A stretch of DNA of 27,073 nt from contig CAIUQW010000130.1 in NCBI GenBank assembly GCA_903901395.1, forward strand, positions 1-27,073, read 5' to 3'. Position numbers and translations under genes: made by a program. The stretch's first letter is position 1; every line of letters starts with the position of its first letter. Under the pieces are notes generated by a model. The model did not search any database. It was not told where the DNA came from and worked only from the letters and a program-made list of their open reading frames with translations. Below are positions 6,692 to 17,300 of the stretch, piece after piece. The DNA comes from an uncultured Chlorobiales bacterium (lineage in GTDB: Bacteria; Bacteroidota; Chlorobiia; Chlorobiales; Chlorobiaceae).

Positions 6692-9600
6692 ATGATCCGA
6701 TTCACACAGCATGAGAATAGTCGTCTCTATCTGCCTGATAACTCATCCCCTGGCGGGAAAGGTTTTTTTTCTTTTTTACTGACACAAAAACTCGAAAAGC
6801 TTCCCGAAAGCCTTTCTGTCATTGACTCCTGGGATAAAAACTGTGGCGTTTACCTTTTTCTGCTGTCGATGCCTTCCCGGATGGCGGATTTTATCGGCAA
6901 GGTCGCGGATTGGTTCGAAAAACAATATCCCGATGTTTCACACAGCTGCTTTGCCTGGATCGACTATGACGAAAAAACAGATAATATTCAAAAAGTCACG
7001 CTGGTAAAGACGACAACAAAAGGAAACGCTGAAAAGGTCAGTCTTACCGAAAGCATGCAGTTCGATTTTCTGAACTACTCTCTGCCGCTTCGCCAGAATG
7101 CTCCTGTCTCCACAGCCAGCGATACTGGAGGGAATATCTCAGGTTTCATTTTTGCCTATCCTCCTTATGACGGGGCGCCACAACCTCGTCATGAATACAA
7201 TATCAGGCTGCCGCTGACTGGCGATGAACGCGGGACACTCAACGGGCAGGTCAGCCTTGGTAATCTTTCCGACGATCCGTCTACTGGCTGGAATGCTTCG
7301 CTTTACTATGTCATCAGGGATCATAAAAGCAATCAGAACGTGCCTTTCAGGTATCCGGTTTTTTCACAAGAAAAAGATGGATTGCAGATGCTGTTCGATT
7401 ACAGGCTCGACCCAGTTGACCCGCTCAATCCTGATCGCTCATATCTGGCATTTACAGCCACCTCCTTTTTTCTGAAGCAGCGGGATACAGGTGCATGGTA
7501 TATCGAGTTGAACGATTCCAGCCGTATTGCCTCTTTCTTCCGTACGGTCTATGGTGGCAAGATCGATCTGATTCCGTTAACAAACAGCGATCATCCTGCC
7601 AAGCTGGTGTTTGAAAAGCTTCCGCCATCAAATGGTCAATCACCACAGTTTTATCTCGCGCCGGCAGGCGACTTTGCCCTGTCGGTGGGAGAGGTGGGAA
7701 CAAATTTCCGGTTACTTTCCGGACTTTCAGGAGCGGAATATTTCTTGTGCACCTCCGGTACGGCGGCTTCGCCGGGAGATATACTCCGCTTCGTACCGGG
7801 AAAACCAGCCTTCGCGCCGTCATTTCCGGTGATACAGCCAAAGGTTGCGCATAATAAGGGTGATCACTGGGGCGCGGCCAAGGCGCGTGAAGATTTCATG
7901 TGCAAGAGAGAGTTGTCAGACAACGCAGATTTGCTTTCCGGGCAGGATTCACTGCTTGATCCGGCATATCGTACAAGCTGGATCGAGGTGCGCCCGGGGA
8001 GTGCGGCTATACAGAACGAACCAGGGTTGACGGAGGGGGCAATTGTTCCGGTCTATTTTTGCCAACCGGACGATGCGGCTCTTTACGATCACGACAGCGT
8101 ATCACTTGATGTAAGAAAGGAGTTTCTGCTGTTGCGGGAAACTCCGGCCGCAGAATTCGATGCTGCATCGGAAAAGAGCGTCCCCATGGTTCCCTATGCG
8201 GGGGCGACGAATACTGACGTTTTGATTGATTTCGAAAAACAGGTGCTCTCGCCCACGCGCCGGAACGCCATGTTCAACAGCAATGCGGGCCAGCAATATA
8301 GGGGAACCCGACCGGAAGATAATACGGTGGTGGCGACCACTCCGCAGGGGCTGCTGGTAACATTGTCTCATAAATGGGAGTGGCAGAGCGTGCTGCTGGC
8401 ATGGGATGGAACAAACAGACTGGAATTTTATGATGGCGTGACCCTGCCTTTGCGGAGTGCCTTGCAGTCCAATCAACTGTTTCTGGTGGCAACGGATGCC
8501 GCATCTCTCGGGACGTTTCAGAATACGATCAAAATTGCAGACTGGCCGTTTATAGTCGATGTGCGCAAGAATGGTGAGAATGGCGAGTTCCATAATGTCC
8601 TGATTATCAAGTTTGCGAGCGGCAGCGTTACGGATCGGGTAAAGAGTGTGCCATCGTGGAGCGGAGCAGGAACCTTCAATAAAAAGCCGGAGCTGGTATC
8701 CGCATGGATCAGCTCCTATATCGAATCTGCACGACAGGACGTCAACAGCAATAAGCAGCTGCAAAAGTTTCTGGATATTGTGGATAGTCCCACCTGGAAC
8801 GGCATTCTCGCTTTGCGGGTCGATATCGGAGCGGGAAATTTTCCGGAAGAGCTCAAGGGGTTGCTGGCCGGGATTGACCGGAGCAGTTTTTTCGCTCACC
8901 ATGTGGGTATCGAGATCAATTACATCGAGCCGGAGAACGGGCAGCTCGCCATGTCAAAGAGCTCCCTGTTTGGTCTTATCCACTATGTGGACCGCAGCTA
9001 TCGCAGCCGCCAGGCACTGCGAGATCATCTCACTGGAACATCGTTTATTTTTTCAGCGCAGGATGCCGACTCGCCAGTTTCTTCGGAGACCGGGGAACTG
9101 TATGATTTCCGGGTGCTGACGATGCAGGTTGTCTTTGAAAATTCAGAGATCAAGGAATATTCCAGCCGTATCCAGCTCACAACCACTCAATGGTTCGATG
9201 CCCCGGCACAACTCTCCACCCGCACGCAGGGGGATTCGCTGAAACGACAGACGATCGAATTCAACGGTTGCTATGAGAACCATAACGGTACGGCAATCTA
9301 CACCTTCGTAACCGATCCTGATGCGGTCTATCAGTTTCGTCTCGAAAGCAAGGTCTTGAATTATGTCGAGATCGTGAAGGCTCAGTTCGATACCCTCAAG
9401 GGTAGTGAAAAGAGAACCTCCGTGGCGACTGACGATACCTCTGAGCAGATTGCTGCCCGGTTTACCTTCTGGGGCGTTATGAACTTCAAACAGCTCGAAG
9501 CCTTCGATCTGTTTTCGTTTGGCGACGATCCTTCGACGGCCAATCCGGCGGTGCAGGGGCTTTTCTTCTCCAATCTGGAGGTCAGTATGGATTTTTCCAT

Positions 9601-10291
9601 CGATGAGAAGGGTAAGGTGGCCAACCGCCAATTTGGCTTTTCACCAGCTCGCATGTCGTTTGACACCGCTCAGAGCATCCCGCGCAGTAACAGCCTGTCA
9701 AGCAATTTTCCGGTACGTTTCAGCGGACTGGTCTGTTCCGGAAAAGAGTCGGCAACGCTTTCCTCGCTCGGATATATACCGGTAGTCCTGCAATCAGACA
9801 AGGCGATGGATATTCAGCCATTGAAGTCGGAATCATGGTACGCTCTGCTCTATGATCTGAACCTTGGAAGTATGGGGGCTTTGGCTGCAAAGGCGGGTTT
9901 TGTGGCTCAGATGGCTGTTGCCTGGAGTCATGACACCGAGGATTGCCGGGTGCAGGTCGGTATGCATCTGCCCGGAGCCGGGGGCGGGCAAAAGACGCTC
10001 AGTCTGCAAAGTGTCCTGAATGTGAATATTCAGAGCATTACGCTTCATGCCGATGTTTCGGGTGGAGCGGGGAGCAATGCGGTGCTGTCCTATCAGCTGC
10101 AATTCAACAATATCAAGCTGAATGTGCTTGGGAAAAAATTTCCTGGCGCTGCCGATACCGAATTCGTTCTGTTCGGAGATCCCGAGCAACCAAAGGATAC
10201 CACGTTGGGCTGGTATGCGGCTTATTACAACAAAAACAATAAACAGGGCTCTTCAGGATTTCTGAGCCCATCTGTCAGGGAGGTGCGCTGA
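6692..10291 (+). CDS. Giant beta-rich protein of unknown function (about 1,199 aa)
   Basis: I cannot assign this protein to a named family. It is rich in alternating hydrophobic residues, Gly, Ser and aromatics, as in stacked beta-sandwich or beta-solenoid structure, with a few helical stretches (for example LVSAWISSYIESARQDVN). There is no signal peptide or transmembrane helix. The C-terminal about 150 residues have a distinct style (ESWYALLYDLNLGSMGALAA and later FVLFGDPEQ, LGWYAAYYN) and look like a discrete compact domain. The beta-rich texture resembles the first third of the 3,299-aa protein downstream, which suggests a shared fold or assembly; this is inference. Start: the frame is open from a GTG at 6575, but those 39 residues are low in protein character, so I use the ATG at 6692 (MIRFTQHENSRLYLPD). 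It has no good ribosome site. The stop overlaps the next start in TGATG, so the two are translationally coupled. Confidence 0.8.
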   Translation: MIRFTQHENSRLYLPDNSSPGGKGFFSFLLTQKLEKLPESLSVIDSWDKNCGVYLFLLSMPSRMADFIGKVADWFEKQYPDVSHSCFAWIDYDEKTDNIQKVTLVKTTTKGNAEKVSLTESMQFDFLNYSLPLRQNAPVSTASDTGGNISGFIFAYPPYDGAPQPRHEYNIRLPLTGDERGTLNGQVSLGNLSDDPSTGWNASLYYVIRDHKSNQNVPFRYPVFSQEKDGLQMLFDYRLDPVDPLNPDRSYLAFTATSFFLKQRDTGAWYIELNDSSRIASFFRTVYGGKIDLIPLTNSDHPAKLVFEKLPPSNGQSPQFYLAPAGDFALSVGEVGTNFRLLSGLSGAEYFLCTSGTAASPGDILRFVPGKPAFAPSFPVIQPKVAHNKGDHWGAAKAREDFMCKRELSDNADLLSGQDSLLDPAYRTSWIEVRPGSAAIQNEPGLTEGAIVPVYFCQPDDAALYDHDSVSLDVRKEFLLLRETPAAEFDAASEKSVPMVPYAGATNTDVLIDFEKQVLSPTRRNAMFNSNAGQQYRGTRPEDNTVVATTPQGLLVTLSHKWEWQSVLLAWDGTNRLEFYDGVTLPLRSALQSNQLFLVATDAASLGTFQNTIKIADWPFIVDVRKNGENGEFHNVLIIKFASGSVTDRVKSVPSWSGAGTFNKKPELVSAWISSYIESARQDVNSNKQLQKFLDIVDSPTWNGILALRVDIGAGNFPEELKGLLAGIDRSSFFAHHVGIEINYIEPENGQLAMSKSSLFGLIHYVDRSYRSRQALRDHLTGTSFIFSAQDADSPVSSETGELYDFRVLTMQVVFENSEIKEYSSRIQLTTTQWFDAPAQLSTRTQGDSLKRQTIEFNGCYENHNGTAIYTFVTDPDAVYQFRLESKVLNYVEIVKAQFDTLKGSEKRTSVATDDTSEQIAARFTFWGVMNFKQLEAFDLFSFGDDPSTANPAVQGLFFSNLEVSMDFSIDEKGKVANRQFGFSPARMSFDTAQSIPRSNSLSSNFPVRFSGLVCSGKESATLSSLGYIPVVLQSDKAMDIQPLKSESWYALLYDLNLGSMGALAAKAGFVAQMAVAWSHDTEDCRVQVGMHLPGAGGGQKTLSLQSVLNVNIQSITLHADVSGGAGSNAVLSYQLQFNNIKLNVLGKKFPGAADTEFVLFGDPEQPKDTTLGWYAAYYNKNNKQGSSGFLSPSVREVR

Positions 10292-11334
10292 TGGCATTTA
10301 TCACTACCCTTCACTGGAACCTGGAGGATTATGGCCCCACAAAATGGGGTGATGCAAACAATCATCAGTTTGTACAATACATCGCCACAGTGGTTAACCA
10401 CGTCAATGCCGATATTTTTACGATGGTTGAGGTAAAAAACAGCATAGCCCCTAATCTTATCCATAGTTTGGCAGCTGAGATCAATACTCTACAGGGTATT
10501 ATTGCACCTAACCCTTGGCGGGGAGTTGCGTTACACAGTGGTAAAAATAACGAGGCATATATCGTAATGTACCGTACCGACCGAAAATTTCTGCCGTACA
10601 GCTTAACATATGCCCCCGGGGCTTATGTCATTCCCGAATTTGGACTGTGCGATCGAAGGGTTAATGGCACACAAATCAAATTTCCAAGTCCAGATACACC
10701 TGCTGGAGGGCGCAAACCGTTCTATGTAATCTTTCAAACTACCGACACTAATAAAATTTTTTCGGTTTTGTCTTACCATGCCATGTACGGCTCAAAGACA
10801 CAACTGGGGTTACACTATTTGCCTCATTGCAAGTGTGTAACACAACTTGATGCAGTGACACCGATTGTCGCCAGCCTGCTGGCAGGAGATTTTAATGTTG
10901 ATTTCAATGATAACCATGCCGACTACACATCCATTATTGCGTTGCCGTCTCATGCGGCCACTAATGAGGATACTTCATTGAAAAACCATCCGATCAGCTC
11001 GAACAATCCTCTGACCTTTCGGGCTAATGCCTATGACAACATCTTTCAGAAGGTACCGGCGGCAGGTGGAATTGCTAATCCTGGGCAGGTGATCGACCTG
11101 ATGGTGGAGTCATCTTTGGTTTTAGTTCCCCAGCCGCCACCCCCGGCTGCTCAGCCTCGCACAGGTTATTTGTCGGCGGTTGCAGGCTCGTTTAATGTGG
11201 CGGATATTCCCAATCAAGCTCAACTCGTTAACCCTTTGGTCAATCTCCCGCCTAATGATATGGATACAGCATGGGCTTTTGTACGAAATGCCATAAGCAA
11301 TCACTATCCTGTTGTTGTAACCACGACGATCTGA
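10291..11334 (+). CDS. Endonuclease/exonuclease/phosphatase (EEP, DNase I-like) family protein
   Basis: This 347-aa protein has the EEP (DNase I-like) motifs in the correct order: LHWNLEDYG (Asn10, Glu12), DIFTMVEVK with the metal-binding Glu47, the fold strand AYIVMYRTDRK (89-99), SYHAMYG with His163, LAGDFNVDFND (Asp200, Asn202), AYDNIF (Asp249) and ISNHYPV near the end. Family enzymes cleave phosphodiester bonds in DNA or RNA, or phosphate esters in lipids, using Mg2+. The substrate cannot be told from sequence. The usual final SDH is SNH here (Asn337-His338): the catalytic His is kept but its Asp partner is replaced. There is no signal peptide. A Pro-rich insert (QPPPPAAQP, 281-289) precedes the last strands. 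A good ribosome site (GGAGGT) precedes the ATG, which overlaps the stop of the giant gene by one base. Placement between two giants suggests it works with them, as processing enzyme or effector. Confidence 0.85.
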   Translation: MAFITTLHWNLEDYGPTKWGDANNHQFVQYIATVVNHVNADIFTMVEVKNSIAPNLIHSLAAEINTLQGIIAPNPWRGVALHSGKNNEAYIVMYRTDRKFLPYSLTYAPGAYVIPEFGLCDRRVNGTQIKFPSPDTPAGGRKPFYVIFQTTDTNKIFSVLSYHAMYGSKTQLGLHYLPHCKCVTQLDAVTPIVASLLAGDFNVDFNDNHADYTSIIALPSHAATNEDTSLKNHPISSNNPLTFRANAYDNIFQKVPAAGGIANPGQVIDLMVESSLVLVPQPPPPAAQPRTGYLSAVAGSFNVADIPNQAQLVNPLVNLPPNDMDTAWAFVRNAISNHYPVVVTTTI

Positions 11335-11367
11335 TCAGTCACTGAAACCCGATATCCTTCATACGCC

Positions 11368-14300
11368 ATGACTCTCCAGCAGATCAAAGATACTCTCGAT
11401 GCGAACATCGAAACAAACAAAGGAACACTGCGACTGGCTCAAGATACCATTGACTCGAAGGATATCAGCAATCTGTTCAATACATATCTGCTTGGGGATG
11501 TTCTGGTGGTGACGGATGCTCAGAGCGGTCTCGTGAATGATTGCGTGACCGTAACCGGCAAGGGCGATTCATTGCTTTTTTTTGGCATGAACATTGCGCT
11601 CTCCTTTACGATGGTCAACGATGTGCCATCCTTGAAGGTAGCGGCTGAGGCGGTGATCGCCGAGCAGAATGGGTGGACTTTCGGGGCGAGCTTTCCTGTG
11701 CTCAGATATACCAACTGGGGCGGCTTTCCCGATCCTGCCGATCCGAAACAATGGATACAGTACCTTTTTTTCAGCAGCGCCAAACTGACTCTTTCGGAAG
11801 AGAGGTTGTCTTTCGATGGAGCGTTCCTGTTTGAAAAAGGGTTGGCGCCGTTGAGCGTGCTGTTCGGCGGAGGTGATCGTGCGGAGGTCACGGGGGAGAT
11901 CACACTCAACAAGGGGGACAAGGGCTATAAAGTCACGGCGGATACGGTTGTACCTGAAATGGAGTTGACAGCCAACATCGGCATCGTACAGGTACCAGTC
12001 GGCAATTTTTCATTCAAACTCTCGTTTGCGTTGAAGGCCTCAGCCTTTCTTCTGCCCGAAGGCGACCAGAAAGGGCGTCCGGTCCCGGTTCTCGAGACGC
12101 TGCTGCAATCCACCATTCCCATCAACGGCAAGGATGTTGGTATCGGGGTATCGGTAGGGACGACAATCGGTATTATCACCATGCGCGCGCTGCTGCCGGA
12201 AAACACAGAGATCGGCCTCTCCGAGCTTGTCACACTGGCCAACAACGCCAATATTCTGTCGGCGCTTCCGTCCAACTTGCCGATTATCGATAACTTTGCA
12301 CTCCGTGACTGGTGCGTCAGTTTCGATCCCCGGCAAAAACAACTGCTGTCGGTTTCCATTGTTGTGGCCACACGGACCGGGTTTTCCTGGAACATCATTC
12401 CGGACGTGCTTGAATTGCAGAATCTCTGTTTCTGGATCAGCGCAGGTTTTGGCTCGGGTACATTCGATCCTGCGCTTACCCTGGAGGCTACCGTCGGGAT
12501 TGGAAAGCCACCCAGTCAGGTGCAGATCGAACTTTCGGCCTTTTTTCCTGGCTATGTTTTTTGCGGTTCGCTGGATCCTGAAACCCCTGTCGATCTGCAA
12601 GGTATCCTCATCCATTTTTTAGGAGAACCCGTTGGAGCGACTCTTCCAGATACACTGCAGATCGGTGTGCTGAACCTGACGGCCGATCCCAAAAACAGAA
12701 CTTATTCGGCAGAGATCGTGCTGACGACCGATCTGAAAATCCCGACACTACTGCCAACCTCTCTGGTTGTTCAGAGCGTGCAGGTCAACGTGAACTATGT
12801 CGCGGGAGCCGCCACCGGTGCCATTACCGGCAACTTAAGAATTGAAGAGCAGAATGGGGATGCACCTGAACTGTTCGTAACGGCAGCCTACAAGGGTTCC
12901 GATGAAGGGTGGGTGTTTTCGGGCGGACTTGCGGATGGAAGCGCTTTACAGCTCAAAACGCTCATCGGCAAGTTCCTGCCTGCTCAATACCATTCCTTTG
13001 ACGCGTCGGCGATTACCATTAAAACCCTGTTTGTTTCTTTTACACAGGGGAAAGTCAGGAAATATGAGTTCAGAATCGGCGCTGAATGGACGCTGGATGT
13101 TGGCCTGCCCGATCCAATCAAGATTACCGCCAAGGCGGAGATCGCCTGCGATGGGTCGAAACCAACGAACAGTGAGCAGTACAGCGGCTTTATAGAAGGT
13201 TCCCTGGACCTTGGGAATATTCTGGTTGGTGCACGAGTGGATTTTAAGGATAAGAGCAACGCTTACACCTTTTTCTTCAATGGGTTTTTCGCAACGCTCA
13301 ACAAGCAGGGCGATGACCAAATCATCTGTTTCTCTGTTACGAATGAGACCTCGCTGGGTGACCTGATCTCCTTGCTGGTCAATGCAGCTATCGGACAGGA
13401 GGTGACTTTGCCCTCTCCCTGGAATGTAGTGAACAACATTCGCCTTAAAGATTTCGGGCTTACCTTCAACCTGACCCAAAAGGAAGTTGGTGTTGTATAC
13501 ACGACGAGTATCGATCTCGGGTTTATCAAAATCGAGGAGTTGTCATTGACTTACCGGTTTGCAAATGGACAAACCAACGCTCCGGCTGAAATCAAATTTG
13601 GTATTACGAAAGGCTCGTTCCTTGGTGGGGCAAAGAAGTTGCCTGAGCCCTGGGATGTGCTCGATCCTGCGGCTGCACCGGATGTCCCGGGACAGGGAGA
13701 GCAGTTGTTCCGGCTCGATTTTCTCGGTCTCGGTCAGCATGTGGCTCTGAAAGATAATCTTACTTCCGACTCCGTTCAGGAAGCCGTCGAAGCGCTTGCC
13801 AAGGCGTTCAAGCGGGATAGCGCCCTGCGCGCAGCTCAAGGTTCACCGATCTCTGCGACCGGGTTGAAGTTCAGCAGCTCCGGCAACTGGCTGATTGCCA
13901 CGAAGTTTGTCGTGGTTGAAACCTTCGGCGTCGGAATCGTTTTCTTCGATCCCGTCATGTATGGTCTCTCTTTTTATGTGGACGGTCCGAAGGCAAAGGT
14001 TTTCCAGGGGTTACGTTTCGAGATCATGTACAAAAAAGTAAGTGACACGGTAGGCCTGTACATGATCTATCTCAAGCTGCCCGACACCATCCGGCAGATC
14101 GATTTCGGAAGTGTATCGGTGACCCTGCCCAGCATCCGCCTGTATATATATACCAATGGAGATTTCAAGGTCGATCTCGGTTTTCCGCTCAACGATGATT
14201 TTTCCGAATCGTTTGGTGTGCAGTGGCTGCCGTTCATCGGTTCAGGCGGCTTTTACATCGGGTTTCTCAGCAACGATTCAGCAGCGACCCTGCCAACAAG

Positions 14301-17300
14301 CAAAAAAGGCAACTTCAGCCCGGTGGTTGTCTTCGGCATCGGCTTGCAGGTTGGTGTCGGTAAAGAGATCAATAAAGGTATTCTGAAAGCCGGTATCAGC
14401 ATCACAGTACAGGGAATTTTCGAGGGTATCTTCGCGCAGTTCAATGCGTTTGAGGGAGACGGTCAGGCAGACGAACCCTATTATTATGTCCAGGGAAAAG
14501 CATCTCTGGTCGGTCACGTGTTCGGCGCCGTTGAGTTTGTCGTCATCTCGGCTGCGCTGGATCTTCGCGTCTTTGTAAGCGTACGGCTGGTACTCGAAGC
14601 ACATGAGCCTACAGTGCTGGCGCTCTCGGCAGGTGTCAGCGTGTCCCTGAAGATCGATGTCAATCTGGGACTATTTTCTACAAGTATCAATTGTTCATAC
14701 GACACGACAATCGAAGAGTCCTTTACGATCGGTCAGCATACGGTTCCTCCGTGGTCATCCCAATCATTGTCGGCTCCTTTCCGGAGGGTGCCCCTCAGAG
14801 CGTTGAATGTTGAAAATGCTTGCCCGGAAATTCCTGTGATGAACTGGCAACCAGTGTATCCAGTAACTCGTGTTCCGCTCGAAATATGGTTTATTCCGCA
14901 ATTCACTGTCGCAACGGAAGATGGAACCGGTCAACAGGCTCGTGTGGTAGCCCAGTTGTATCTCGATAGTTCGATTGACCGCTCAAAGACAAAAAAAAGC
15001 GTTTGTCATTCAGACGGGGAGCCTCCGGAAGAAGAGGACTTTCCGTTCACGAAACTTGCCAAAGGTGTTTTTCTGTGGACCCTCGGGGCCTTTATCAATC
15101 AGACGCAAAAGCCTGTTCCCGTAGAAGATGTGCTCAAAGCGGAAATCGATAGTGCGGTGTTGAACCGAATTCTCTGTTTCTTTTCCCAGGAACAGCCACT
15201 GGAGCCTTTTACCTGGGAGCAGGCAAAAGATTTCCTGAGCATGTATCTGGACATCACAGTAACGATTCCGCCGCGGCAATCGGAAGAGGAGCGTCAGGTG
15301 AGCGTATTTCCCGTTTTGCCATTCATGGTTCTCAAAACGCCGACTGGAAATAAAATCTATTTCGATAATGCCCGTGCGCCATACGTTTACGATACCGCTC
15401 AACTGAAATTGATTCGAGACTATTTCCGCCAGCTGGCTGTTAGAGACAAAAACAAAAAGAAAGCCTCTCCTGATAGCGTAGATGAACCGGGAAACAAACA
15501 GTCCCTGGCGACCTTCATGGTAATCGATTATCTGTCGTTGCTGGCCAGGGAATCTATTCGGCAAGCCATTGACCTGCTCGGTTCGCAGAGCCTGACGGTA
15601 GAGGCAGGGCTGAATCTGAACGATTTTGCTACCCAGAATGGTCACTATGGCATCTCCGCCGAAGAGCTTGCATTCTCCAATCGAACCCGGCCGTTACGTT
15701 CAGACTTGAGCTTGAAAGTTAGCGGTATGCGCTATACGGTCAGACATGGTGATTCCGTCGAAGGATTGGCACAACGTTTCGGGCTGGCGACGGATGCGCT
15801 GTATGCAGCCAATGCATATGCCGTACGGACGAATATCCCGCAGGATAGCCCGGCCGGGAAGTCGAGTGAAACGGTTCGATACAGGGCTTTCGATGAACGA
15901 ATGCATCCGGTACCGGGTGAGACCCTGCAATTGCCCGATTTCCTTCATAGAACCTCATCGCTGGAGCCTGAAAGTCTCCTCGATGTCGCCAATCATTATG
16001 GTGTCCCGGTCAGGCAACTGATTTCCGATAATCTTTCAGTGGATGGGCTGTTTCCGGAGGGCAGCAGGATTCGCATACCGTTTGCTGAAAAGATGACGGT
16101 TCAGAAAATGATCGCCACGATGGAAAACCATCATTGTTTTGAGCACTTGTCCGGATTGTCTGCCAATATGATGCTTCAGGGTCTTCGCGTTCCATTGCCA
16201 GAAAAAGAGTCGGGTATTGGAAAGCCTGCTGCATTGTACAAGGTTACCGGGCAGGAGATCGACGGCTCTGCTATACAGCCCGGCCAGGAGCTTGACCTGA
16301 TGGTTGAGAGTGCCCTTGACTGGCTGCATCTGGGGACTACAGGCACAAACCTTGCGTTTACATTTCTGAAGGATGATGTGGATGCCATCCAGAAACTGGA
16401 AAAAAGCAAATTGAGTCCATCACTTCTGGAACTCAAACCGCTTGCGCTCTGCGATGTTCAGCATCGGCGTTATCCTCTGCCTGTTCACATTGACTGGCAG
16501 CTGCCGGAGAGCGTTTTGCTTTTCAATGGAAACAACCGGCTTGCCGCTACGAATGATCCGGCTATCTGGGATTTTCGGAACAACCTCCAGTCGCTGATTT
16601 CAGGCAAGAGCGCAATTGCTCCGAAAGTTCGATTGCTGAAAGAGGTACAGGAAACGTTGAGCCGGGCCGGTAATCCGGCGCCGGTGACGGAGTACAGTTG
16701 GTCAACCCGGCTGACTGTACAGTTGCGGCAGATTAAGTCAGCGAAAAATCCGGCTATGTTGATGCCCAACGTGTATGAAGTTCAAGGCATCAATCAGGAT
16801 GCAATGCCTTTGTTGCAGGCTTTTCTTGAATATGTGGCAGAACATCCAGATCAGACTCTTGTCGACCGTATTGATATCCTCTACACCAAAGAACCTGCAA
16901 AGGCAGGTCAGGAAGCACCACCCAACGGTTTATGTTCAGATGCCATTGCCAATAGCATCGTTTTCCTGTTACAGAATAACCTGTCGTTTCTATCTGATCC
17001 ACCGAAATCCAGAAAAGATGTTCTTGCCCGGGCGGCTGATTCCCAGGAGAATCTGGCGGGCATGGCGTCTGAGGATTTCCTGAAACGGCTGTGGGAAGCA
17101 TCGGTAACCGGTTCCGGCGGCTATCTGCTGTATTATCAGGTCAAGGACAGTAAAGCTGGTCTTCCGGATTACCTGTTCAACAGTGAAAAGGTTGGAGAAA
17201 TTACACTGGTAATTACATACAATATAACTGACGATATACTTCATGGGTTCATCAACAGTGTCGTTATCCGTGAGCAGGTTGATGTCAGCAGCGAACTGCT

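Noticed and set aside
5920..6705. A 261-codon minus-strand open frame
   Set aside because: It is antisense to the Hint domain and the following spacer, with composition typical of a shadow frame and no recognisable domain.
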